A stretch of DNA of 60,030 bases from Bordetella parapertussis (GTDB taxonomy: Bacteria; Pseudomonadota; Gammaproteobacteria; Burkholderiales; Casimicrobiaceae). This document shows positions 1-7,695 of this stretch, piece after piece. The stretch covers positions 1 to 60,030 of the forward strand of contig CALQLA020000034.1 of NCBI GenBank assembly GCA_943331295.2. Reading direction: 5' to 3'. Numbering within the stretch: the stretch's first letter is position 1; the number at the start of each line of letters is the position of its first letter. A program made the translations under genes and the position numbers. The notes below the pieces were generated by a model. That model was given only the letters and a program-made list of their open reading frames with translations. It was not told where the DNA came from and did not search any database.

Positions 1-94
1 ACGTTCGCTTGCGTACACGCGAGCCTTCGCGGTACGACTCGCGCAACAAGAACGTGGGGCGAGCTTCGCGATTGGGGACGATGTCGATGTGCAT
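1..94 (-). mobile_element. IS4/IS1634-type transposase, 5' end only
   Basis: An ATG at 92-94 on the minus strand opens a frame that stays open to the left edge. It begins MHIDIVPNREARP and continues with LLRESYREGSRVRKRT, the usual N-terminus of IS1634-type (IS4 superfamily) transposases. Only about 31 codons are visible, so the catalytic DDE residues, the length and intactness cannot be judged. The element's terminal repeat should lie between 95 and about 220, but I cannot identify it without the other end. Confidence 0.8.
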
Positions 95-218
95 GGGTGC
101 ACTATAGATCACCCATCGCAGAAAAGCAACCCATTACATGGCTACATATTGCACATCAAATCCCGCCCCATCTCCAGTATTCTCCCTCTCGAAGGACTCG
201 AAATCCAGGCATTCATAG

Positions 219-776
219 CGCTGGAACTTCAGGTTATCCACACAGCGCGATGTCAAAGGGGACCGCGAATCCGGCTGGAATCGCCTCATCGACGACAAGG
301 ACGGGCAGACGCGCTCTGCAGTGGCTGTCAATCCCGGCAAGAGCGCGGACCGACTCTCTGTGTTCTACAGGACGCAGGGCTATGCCGACCGGGGTCGTCC
401 CTGGTTCGAGGCTCTGGCAGGCAGCGCGGTCCACTTTGTGTCACGTGAACTATCTGACCCCAAGGGAATGTTCGCTAGCCTGCCAGTCGGTCGCGAGCGT
501 AAGGCTAAGGCTGCCGGGACGGAGTTGCCTCCGGAAGTCATGGCCCAGGCTATCGAGCAGGCAATCCGTCGTTCCTACGCCAACTGGGCCGACGAGCCGA
601 TCCCCTCGCTCGACGGCAAGACACCAAGGCAAACGATCAAGACGCCCGCCGGGCTGGAGCGGGTGAAGGGGTTGCTGCGCGGTTACGCAGCGAGTGAGCA
701 GCAGCAGGCCCAAGAGCAAGGACGGCGTGCGATCCCGTACGTCTTCCTCTGGGAAGCGCTCGGGATCGCTCCGTAG
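219..776 (+). pseudogene. C-terminal remnant of a conserved hypothetical protein
   Basis: This frame is open from 219, just after a TAG at 216-218, to a TAG at 774-776. The first plausible internal start is a GTG at 321. Protein-like sequence (DRESGWNRLIDDKDGQTRSA) already precedes that GTG in frame, so the piece looks like the tail of a longer protein rather than a complete gene. The C-terminal part (NWADEPIPSLDGKTPRQ, then FLWEALGI) resembles the ends of large uncharacterised proteins, and more loosely the Xre/MbcA/ParS antitoxin fold. I cannot assign a function. Its position beside the transposase start at 1-94 suggests truncation by insertion or rearrangement. Nothing recognisable lies between 777 and 1042. 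Confidence 0.5.
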
Positions 777-1042
777 CTCTCCTGGATTCCGGATTGGCGT
801 TGAAGCTGAGTCACCGTTTCGGTGGTGACCATCCTCATCGAGCCGATCAATTCACGATTTAGCCTGCGGGTACCGACTAGCGAGTGCAGCGTGGCCGCCA
901 ACTGGCCGCCGCATTCGGAGGCGGTGAAAGGGGTCCTACGCGCCGGACGAGTGCCGCCACGATGGGTGAATGGGCCGCGAGTACCGGCCGGCGCGCGGGA
1001 CCGGGCCTCCCCGCCGGCCGCGGCGCAGGGGCCGCGCGGCGC

Positions 1043-1825
1043 TCAGTGCGTGCGCAAGTCCGCGAGCACCGCCTCGAGCGGGGCCTTGGAGATCGAGATC
1101 AACCCCTTGTACGGATCGACCGTCAGCGCGATCAGGCTGAGCAGGACCAGGATGACCAAGGTGGTGGCCGTAAGGGAGAGCGCCGCCGGCTTCGGCTTGC
1201 CGATGTGCACCATCAACCACCCCCCCTGCATGAACACCCCCAGCAGCAGGACGCAAATCCAGCGCGTTTCCTCGGCGGTGGCGCCGATGAAACTCAGGCG
1301 GGACAAGCGTGCCGTTTCCCAACTTTCGATGGCGCGCGCCAACAGCCCCGACACCGCGATCGGCTGGTCTCCCCTGGCAGCGATTTCCACCGATCGCGTC
1401 AGCAGGACGGAGAAAGCCTGCTTGGCCCGCGGCGATTGCTTCCGGGTCATCCGCGCGGCCCACTCCTCGCCTGTCGCGAGGTCCAGGTAATTCCCGGCCA
1501 ACGCCAGCAACCCCTGCTCGCGCAGGGTGGGCACCGCGTCTACGAGGTGGATATAGGCGGATGCCGCTGCCGCTTCGCGCCCAACGGAGTCGGCATTGGC
1601 CTGGAAATTGCCCCAGACGGAGAATCCGAGCAGGCCAGCGGTCAGGGCGAAAATCGAGGAGGCCTGCAGGGCGAAGGGTGCCACGACCCCTTCGAAGGCC
1701 TCAATTCTCAGGCGCCAGGTCGGCCCATAGAAGACCCAGTAGAGGACCACGCCGGTTGCCGCATAGCCAAGCGACAGCGCCGTAATGATCTGGAGGTCGC
1801 TCGCGAACAGCAGGCTCTTGATCAT
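1043..1825 (-). CDS. DUF4239-like integral membrane protein
   Basis: A 260-residue protein with about four hydrophobic helices: residues 5-35 and 45-72 near the N-terminus, then 180-200 and 205-228 near the C-terminus. Between the pairs lies a hydrophilic stretch of roughly 100 residues rich in Ala, Arg and Glu. Two N-terminal helices, a polar middle and two C-terminal helices match the DUF4239 (bestrophin-like) membrane family, whose role is unknown. The start MIKSLLFASDLQII is the only reasonable ATG. The gene stands alone among mobile-element debris, with no operon partner, and may be accessory cargo. The family assignment is by architecture and is tentative. Confidence 0.6.
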   Translation of the reverse strand: MIKSLLFASDLQIITALSLGYAATGVVLYWVFYGPTWRLRIEAFEGVVAPFALQASSIFALTAGLLGFSVWGNFQANADSVGREAAAASAYIHLVDAVPTLREQGLLALAGNYLDLATGEEWAARMTRKQSPRAKQAFSVLLTRSVEIAARGDQPIAVSGLLARAIESWETARLSRLSFIGATAEETRWICVLLLGVFMQGGWLMVHIGKPKPAALSLTATTLVILVLLSLIALTVDPYKGLISISKAPLEAVLADLRTH

Positions 1826-1837
1826 TGGCCGGCCTCA

Positions 1838-2037
1838 CTAGTGGACTGTAACGATTGAATCGGGAGTAATTCGACGTGACGCATCGAAGTACTTCCACTT
1901 CACGGGTTTGGCCAGCTTGTTGTAATGGCGGAGGTAACGCATGAGTTTACTCTTCAGGTCGGGCACCGAAGTGAACACGCCACGGGCGATCACGTCGCGT
2001 TCGATCCTGGCGAACCACAGCGCGACCTGATTCAACC
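1838..2037 (-). pseudogene. IS630-family transposase, C-terminal fragment
   Basis: The minus-strand frame reads NQVALWFARIERDVI, then ARGVFTSVPDLKSKLMRYLR and HYNKLAKPVKWKY. This is the conserved end of the DDE endonuclease domain of IS630/Tc1-type transposases (usual form NQVE-WF-ILERR, GVFTSV-DL, YN---KPF-W). Only about 65 residues remain. The upstream catalytic Asp residues are missing because the frame is joined at about 2035 to an unrelated IS3 fragment. It is a dead remnant. Confidence 0.8.
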
Positions 2038-2129
2038 GTCTTCTCGCCCCGAATCACCGCCAGCGCTACCTGCCCCTTCAATGCAGGGTTATGCGTGCGC
2101 CGGGTTCGTCTCGCCGACTTCTTGACCAT
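2028..2129 (-). pseudogene. IS3-family OrfA N-terminal fragment
   Basis: An ATG at 2127-2129 preceded by GCGAGGAT opens MVKKSARRTRRTHNPALKGQ, then VALAVIRGEKTV. This is the start of the helix-turn-helix OrfA of IS3-family elements (typical KRRNHSPAFKA-VALAA-KGDKT). Similarity stops at about 2030-2038, where the sequence becomes the IS630 fragment in another frame. The helix-turn-helix and leucine zipper are lost, so the product cannot be functional. The two fragments give a precise rearrangement breakpoint. Confidence 0.75.
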
Positions 2130-2495
2130 GAAGAGATCCTCGCCAGACCGCTCTGGGTCCAGCATCTTGCCTCGAAACTCCACTTATCCCGCTGTCAAAA
2201 TTTCCGCAGCCACTTCTAATACAAGAAACGAAGGCAACTTCCACTTCTGGAATTCGCCCGCGAGATCGGTCTGAAGCGCCTCGACCTAGTCGACGGTGAG
2301 TGCGCCGACCCAACGCCCGCACAACTTCAGGAGGGTTTCGCGCACATCTAGCTCAAGTGCGTGGGCCGGCGTACATACCCCCGACGCCGAAACCGAATGC
2401 GCTGGCACTCAGGGTTTGCGCAATCCACCGCGCGCAGAACAATATTTCTGTGGCGGTTGCCGGATGCGCCAGTTACCCCTGCGTTACCCCGGCCG
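2130..2495. other. Intergenic stretch without recognisable genes
   Basis: About 365 bases between the IS3 fragment and the tRNA terminator. No frame here has protein-like composition. Base composition is more AT-rich than in the flanking genes, as is common for old insertion-sequence margins. A trace of another transposase leader is possible but not convincing. Confidence 0.5.
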
Positions 2496-2525
2496 AAAAA
2501 AACGGCCTACCCGAAGGTAAGCCGT
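2496..2525 (-). terminator. Rho-independent terminator of the tRNA-fMet gene
   Basis: Read on the minus strand downstream of the tRNA, a 10-bp stem (ACGGCTTACC pairing with GGTAGGCCGT, one G-T wobble) closes a TTCG tetraloop. Seven T residues follow at 2496-2502. It lies 9 bases past the CCA end of the tRNA. Confidence 0.92.
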
Positions 2526-2533
2526 TGATGTTC

Positions 2534-2611
<78 letters not shown>

Positions 2612-2622
2612 TCAGGAATCGA

Positions 2623-2652
2623 ACTATAGCGCAGTACGTCGCATCCGGTCAA
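2623..2652 (-). promoter_or_regulatory. Sigma-70 promoter of the tRNA-fMet gene
   Basis: On the minus strand TTGACC (2647-2652) is followed after 18 bases by TATAGT (2623-2628). The tRNA 5' end is 11 bases further downstream, consistent with a short processed leader. Both hexamers are one or two bases from consensus. Confidence 0.75.
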
Positions 2653-2687
2653 TGACGATGTCGCTCCGGCCTTTGTGCCGCCCCTCG

Positions 2688-4310
2688 TCAATACCCGATC
2701 GCCGCCCCGTCGCTGCGCGGATCGGAGCCGCCGGCGCGAATGCCGGACAGCGGATCGATCGTGATGCCGTGCGCGTGGCCGGCAAGTTCGTTCCAGTCGC
2801 CCCAGCGGTTGACGATGTGGCCGCGCCGCGCGAGCTCGTCGATCGTCTCGGGCGCGAAGCGGCGCTCGATGTTGAGCGTGTCGCGCGCCTCGCCCAGCGC
2901 GAAGCGGCCCGACAGCCAGCGCGGCGACTCGAGCGCCTCCTGGATGTCCTGCCCGTAGTCGATCATCGCGACGTACGTCTGCAGGTGGATCTGCGGCTGA
3001 CCGTCCGCGCCCATGCAGCCCACCGCCGCCCACAGCTTGTCGTTGCGGAACGCGAGCGACGCGATCAGCGTGTGCAGCGGCACCTTGCCGGGCTCGAGCC
3101 GGTTCGGGTGCGCGGGATCGAGCGAGAAGTACGCGCCGCGGTTCTGCAGCACGATGCCGGTGTCGCCCGCCACCACGCCCGAGCCGAACACGCCGTAGAG
3201 GCTGTGGATCATCGACACCGCGTTGCCCTCGGCGTCGACGACGGAAATGTAGACGGTGTCGCCGGCGAGGCTGCCGTACGACGGGACCTTGTCCCAGGGC
3301 AGCGCGCGCGCGGGATCCATCAGCGCGCGCCGCTCGTCGAGGTACGCCTTCGACAGCAGCCGCTGCATCGGCACGGGAACGAACGCGGGGTCCGCGAGCC
3401 AGCGGTCGCGATCGTGATAGGAGACCTGCTTCGCCTGCACGAGCAGGTGCACGTGCTCGGGGCCGAGGTACGCCTTCCGGTGCAGCTCGAACGGCTCCAG
3501 CAGGCCCAGCATCTGCAGCACGGTGAAGCCCTGCGTCGGCGCCGGCGTCTCGTAGATCGTCACGCCACGGTAGGTGCCCGAGACCGGCTCGCCCCATTTC
3601 GCCGGCTGCCGCGCGAGGTCGGCGGCCGTGAAGAAGCCGCCGTTCTCCTGCGAGAAGCGCGCCAGCGCGCTGCCGACTTCGCCCTCGTAGAAGCCGGCGC
3701 GGCCGCCGTCGGCGATCGCCTGCAGCGTGCGCGCGAGGCCGGCATTGACGAGCTTCGAGCCGGCCCGCGGCGGCTTGCCGTCCTTGAGGAAGAGCGCCGT
3801 CGTCGCGGCGTTGGGCGCGAGATCGGCCGCCACCGCCTCGATCCATCCGGCGACCCGCGCCGTGACCGGGAAGCCGTCGCGCGCGTAGCCGATGGCCGTC
3901 TCCAGCGAACGGGCGAGCGGCAGGCGGCCGTAGGCGGCGTGCGCCTCGACCCAGCTCGCGACCGATCCCGGCGTGGTGACCGTTGCCGGCAGGATGCCGC
4001 GGAACGGGATCTCCTTGTGCCCGCGCCCGGCGAACCAGTCGCAGGTCGCGGACGCCGCGGCGCGACCGCCACCGTCGAGGTAGCGCACGGCGTTCTTTTT
4101 CGCGTCGTAGATCAGCCAGAACGCGTCGCCGCCGACGCCCGTCATGTGCGGGTACAGCACGGCCAGCGCGGCACTGGTGGCGATCGCTGCGTCGACGGCG
4201 GAGCCACCCGCGCGCAGAACGTCGACGCCGGCCTGCGACGCGAGTGCATTGGGGCAAGAAACCATGCCGTTGGGGGCGAGCGTTACCGGGCGTCCGGTGC
4301 GGATTTCCAC
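2688..4310 (-). CDS. Gamma-glutamyltransferase family protein (Ntn hydrolase)
   Basis: A 540-residue protein of the gamma-glutamyltranspeptidase family. It should self-cleave into two chains and hydrolyse or transfer a gamma-glutamyl or related acyl group. The likely nucleophile is Thr352 in GSLAGDTVYISVVDAEGN, followed by the family's SxV-D-xGN strand. The N-terminus has the typical MVSCPNALASQAG and GGSAVDAAIAT segments. I start it at the GTG 4308-4310 because AGGAG lies seven bases upstream; a longer frame to 4415 has no such support. No signal peptide is visible, so a cytoplasmic enzyme is likely, unlike periplasmic enteric GGT. It lies 73 bases downstream of the A-PCP-ATP-grasp gene on the same strand. 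A diverged copy of its first 30 codons and leader exists at 7426-7550. Confidence 0.88.
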   Translation of the reverse strand: MEIRTGRPVTLAPNGMVSCPNALASQAGVDVLRAGGSAVDAAIATSAALAVLYPHMTGVGGDAFWLIYDAKKNAVRYLDGGGRAAASATCDWFAGRGHKEIPFRGILPATVTTPGSVASWVEAHAAYGRLPLARSLETAIGYARDGFPVTARVAGWIEAVAADLAPNAATTALFLKDGKPPRAGSKLVNAGLARTLQAIADGGRAGFYEGEVGSALARFSQENGGFFTAADLARQPAKWGEPVSGTYRGVTIYETPAPTQGFTVLQMLGLLEPFELHRKAYLGPEHVHLLVQAKQVSYHDRDRWLADPAFVPVPMQRLLSKAYLDERRALMDPARALPWDKVPSYGSLAGDTVYISVVDAEGNAVSMIHSLYGVFGSGVVAGDTGIVLQNRGAYFSLDPAHPNRLEPGKVPLHTLIASLAFRNDKLWAAVGCMGADGQPQIHLQTYVAMIDYGQDIQEALESPRWLSGRFALGEARDTLNIERRFAPETIDELARRGHIVNRWGDWNELAGHAHGITIDPLSGIRAGGSDPRSDGAAIGY

Positions 4311-4383
4311 TTCTGTTCTCCTGGGTTGGCCAAGCGGCATGTCGCCGCGGCACGGTGTTCGCCACTGATCCCGCGAGTATGAC

Positions 4384-7236
4384 TCAATGCTGGGGCGGCG
4401 CGACGCCGGCGGCATCGGCCGGCATGGCCGCGCGCCGCTGCGTTTCCTCCGCCAGCACGTACGCCGCCTTGCGGATGCCGTCGAACTGCCCTTCGATGTC
4501 GATACCGAAGCTCGCGGCGAAGGCCGGCCCGAAATTCCAGTTGTGGCCCAGCGAATTCACCTCGGCCACGGCGAGTTCGCCGGTGGCGGCGTTGCGGAGG
4601 ATGTCGACACCGAGCAGCGGCATGTCGGGGAAAGCTGCGGCGGCGCGTTCGCCGAACGCGAGGATCGCCTCGTCCGTGCACAGGACCGCGGTCGAGTCAC
4701 GCGCATTGGAGACGATCGACACCGACCCGCGCGCATCACCGCGCCGGTCGAAGTCGTCCGGGCCGTCGAGCGCATGGCGCGCGCGGTTGCCGGTGATCAC
4801 CATGCTGTAGAGGACCCGGCCGAACAGCGTGTTGACGCGGTAGCTGACGGGCCACGGCCCGGTATACACGAACTCCTGCACGAGGAGGCGCGGGCTGGGG
4901 CCGGCGGCGGACGTGACGACGTGCTTCCACCGGACCCGGTCGCGGCGGACGATCCGAACCTCCGCGCCCTTCGCGCCGTGATCGGGTTTGCGCACGACGT
5001 AGCGGCCGAAGCCCGCGAGGTCGGGCACCCTGCCCTCCTCCAGCGCGACCCAGCGGGGCACCGGCAGGCCAGCGCGTTCGAGGATCCGGTACTCCTCGCT
5101 CTTCGCAAGCGGATAGCCGCAGCACACGCGCGCCGGCAGCGCAGGCCGGTGGCGCAGCAGCCCTGACGAGACCACCAGCGTCGGTCGCGGCGCCAGCCCT
5201 TCGTCCCAGCCCGGGACATCTTTCACCACGCGCGTGTCGATCGCAGGGTCGAGTTCGGCCACGATGCGTGCAACGCGCTCGAAACTGTCGCGGTCGTCGT
5301 CGGCGCCGAGCACGACGACCAAATTGCACGCGCGCCGGCCGACCAGCGCCGAGGGCTGGCGCGGACAGCCGAACCCGGCCGCTGCCGTGCGCGCGCGACG
5401 CGTGATCGGCGCGCTGGCGGTCTCCTCCGCGTCGCCGCCTGTGCGTGGCCCGCCCGCCCGCCGCGCCTCCAGCAGCGCTGCCTGCGCCGCGACCGTGGCA
5501 TGATCGAAAAGCTCGCGCAGCGACAACCTTCCGAGGCCCGCGGCTTCGAGCGCGGCCTGGAGACGCATCGCCGACAGCGAATGTCCGCCGACGTCGAAGA
5601 AACTGGTCTCGACGTCGACCTCGACGAGACTCAGGATGTCGGCCCAGTGCGAGGCCACCGCCACTTCAAGCGCGTTGCGGGGCAGCACCTTGGCGCGGGC
5701 CGGCGCGGCAACGGCGGGATCCGGGAGCCGGCTCCGGTCGACCTTGCCGTTGGACGACAACGGCAGCGCGGCCAGGAAGACGAACGCGGCCGGGTGATGC
5801 TGCGGCGGAAACCGTTCGCGCAGGTAGGCGCGCATCTCGGGTATCGCCGGCGGATATTCGGTCTCGGCTACGACATAGGCGACGAGCGAGGGCTCGCCGT
5901 CGCGATCGGTGCGCACCGCCACCGCGCACGCCGCGATCATCGGGTAACCGATCAGCGCATCCTCGACTGCGCGCGGCTCCACGCGCACGCCGCGAATCTT
6001 GACCTGGTCGTCGATCCGGCCCAGCAACCGGTAGCGGCCGGGCTCGTATTCGACGCCGAGGTCCCCGGACCGGTACCAGCGGGCGTCGCCGCCGTCGGCG
6101 TCGCGCACGAAACTGCGCTCCGTTTCCGCCGCGTCGTCGAGATAGCCGAGGCTGAGCGCGCGGCCTCCGATGAGTAATTCACCGGTCTCGCCCGGAACAC
6201 AGGGGCCGCCGGCGGAATCGACGATGCGAACCGCCACGCCGGGAAGCGGGCTGCCGACCGGGATGAACGCGCGCGTGGCATCGGTCGCCTCCACGCGATG
6301 ACAGAACTGCATCATCGTGGCTTCGGTCGGCCCGTAGAGATTGGCGACTTCCATCGCGCCGCCGAACCGCCGCCGCCAGCGCCTGACGAGCGACGGATGC
6401 ATCGTCTCGCCCGACGACAGCACCGCGCGCAGCGCGGGGAGGCGCCGGACGCGGGCCGGGGTGCTCACCAGCGCGTTCATCAGCGAGGGTCCGCAATGCA
6501 TCAGCTCGATGCGCGCGTCGCGCAGCCACTGGGCCAGCCGCTCGGGACCGAGCCGTGCCGGCGGCGCCGGCGGGACGACGATCGTGCCACCGGCGCACAG
6601 GGGCCCGAAGACGTCGCGAAACCACGGGTCGAATGTCGGCGCGACGAGTTGGCTCACGCGCGTTCCGGGACCGATGCGGAAGGCGTCGATTTCCCAGGCG
6701 ATGCGATCGGCGAGCGCCGCGAGCGATCCGACGACACCCTTGGGTTCCCCGGTCGAGCCGGACGTGAAGTACACGTAGGCCGGTGCGCCGGCCGGATGCG
6801 CGGGGTGCATGCTCCCGTCGGCGGCGGACCCGTCTTCAGTGCCGAGCGCCATGCAGGCGCATCCGGCCGCACCGGCTTCCGCGACGTGTTGCCTGGCGAC
6901 CTGCGCATCCTGCGCGTCATGCACCAGCACGCGTGGCTGCAGGCGCCGGAGGCGCTGCCGCTGGCGCTCGTCCGGCGCGTCGGGCTCCAGCGGGACGAAG
7001 ACAGCACCCGCGTACAGCACGCCGAGCATCACGCCGACCAGCGCGACACGATCGTCGGTGCAGACCGCAACCCGATCGCCCGGCCGGCAGCCGGCATCGT
7101 GCAGCGTGCGGGCAACCGTCGCGGCGTGCCGGGCAAGCGTGCGGTAGCTGACCCTGCCCGCCTCCGACTCGACGGCAGCGGCCGACGGATGGCGCCGCAC
7201 GCATTCCGCGAACCGGTCGAGGATGTCGAAGGTCAT
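4384..7236 (-). CDS. NRPS-like adenylation-carrier protein fused to an ATP-grasp ligase
   Basis: A 950-residue three-domain protein. Residues about 10-505 are an amino-acid adenylation domain with A3 FTSGSTGEPKG (157-167), YGPTEATM (301), YRSGDLG (388) and the A10 lysine in NGKVDRSRLP (about 498). Residues 525-590 are a peptidyl-carrier domain with phosphopantetheine Ser553 in FFDVGGHSLSAMRL. Residues 640-930 form an ATP-grasp domain with Lys750 (VVRKPDHGAKG), Glu788 (LLVQEF) and metal ligands Asp878, Glu892 and Asn894 (GVDIL, AEVNS). Condensation, reductase and thioesterase domains are absent. A natural reading is that an amino acid is loaded onto the carrier while the ATP-grasp activates a second carboxylate, or forms the amide with a free amine; this is inference. 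The adenylation pocket keeps the Asp that binds the alpha-amino group (FDPWF). No Shine-Dalgarno is evident before the ATG. It probably shares a transcript with the GGT gene. Confidence 0.87.
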   Translation of the reverse strand: MTFDILDRFAECVRRHPSAAAVESEAGRVSYRTLARHAATVARTLHDAGCRPGDRVAVCTDDRVALVGVMLGVLYAGAVFVPLEPDAPDERQRQRLRRLQPRVLVHDAQDAQVARQHVAEAGAAGCACMALGTEDGSAADGSMHPAHPAGAPAYVYFTSGSTGEPKGVVGSLAALADRIAWEIDAFRIGPGTRVSQLVAPTFDPWFRDVFGPLCAGGTIVVPPAPPARLGPERLAQWLRDARIELMHCGPSLMNALVSTPARVRRLPALRAVLSSGETMHPSLVRRWRRRFGGAMEVANLYGPTEATMMQFCHRVEATDATRAFIPVGSPLPGVAVRIVDSAGGPCVPGETGELLIGGRALSLGYLDDAAETERSFVRDADGGDARWYRSGDLGVEYEPGRYRLLGRIDDQVKIRGVRVEPRAVEDALIGYPMIAACAVAVRTDRDGEPSLVAYVVAETEYPPAIPEMRAYLRERFPPQHHPAAFVFLAALPLSSNGKVDRSRLPDPAVAAPARAKVLPRNALEVAVASHWADILSLVEVDVETSFFDVGGHSLSAMRLQAALEAAGLGRLSLRELFDHATVAAQAALLEARRAGGPRTGGDAEETASAPITRRARTAAAGFGCPRQPSALVGRRACNLVVVLGADDDRDSFERVARIVAELDPAIDTRVVKDVPGWDEGLAPRPTLVVSSGLLRHRPALPARVCCGYPLAKSEEYRILERAGLPVPRWVALEEGRVPDLAGFGRYVVRKPDHGAKGAEVRIVRRDRVRWKHVVTSAAGPSPRLLVQEFVYTGPWPVSYRVNTLFGRVLYSMVITGNRARHALDGPDDFDRRGDARGSVSIVSNARDSTAVLCTDEAILAFGERAAAAFPDMPLLGVDILRNAATGELAVAEVNSLGHNWNFGPAFAASFGIDIEGQFDGIRKAAYVLAEETQRRAAMPADAAGVAPPQH

Positions 7237-7280
7237 GAAAGGAGTCCGGGGTCGCGCGTGGCGCTACAGCGCCTCGGTCT

Positions 7281-7550
7281 CCGCCTGCAGGATCAGCTAG
7301 CCCACGCCCTTGGCCGAGTCGAGGTACCCGCCGACGAACGCGCCGACGAACGCCATGCCGACCGGCATGTGCAGGCTCGAGAACACCCACGACGTGGCCG
7401 ACGGCAGGTAGATGCGGCGCAGCAGCGCGCGCGGCACGTCGACACCGGCCTGCGAGGCGAGCGCATTGGGGCAGGACACCATCCCGTTCGGTGCGAGCGT
7501 TACGGGGCCTCCAGTGCGGATTTCCACTTCGACTCTCCTTGGATGGCGGC
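7281..7550 (-). pseudogene. Chimeric remnant: GGT 5' end joined to an ABC permease core
   Basis: Two diverged copies of genes elsewhere in the window are joined here. Bases 7426-7550 match 4209-4333 (leader and first 30 codons of the GGT gene, roughly 86% identity). Bases 7281-7425 match 30468-30612 (core of the ABC permease, about 93%, no gaps). Both donors are in the same orientation as here. The joined frame runs from a GTG at 7525-7527, with its own AAGGAG, to a TAG at 7297, encoding 76 residues (VEIRTGGPVTLAPNG, then RRIYLPSATSWVFSS). The TAG replaces a Tyr codon of the permease. The product would keep neither the GGT active site nor a full permease fold, so it is probably non-functional, though it retains a good ribosome-binding site. 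Bases 7551-7695 show nothing else. Confidence 0.88.
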
Positions 7551-7695
7551 GGTGCACCGCGTCATTGCGTTCGTGCCCGTCAGGTCGAGGATAGCGCAAA
7601 CCCGAAGTCCCGACGACGTCGAATGGAACGCGGACCCTGCAGATCGTCGCTCTGATGGCGAAGACCGGCCGACTGCCTCGCCGCGCGGGCGACGA

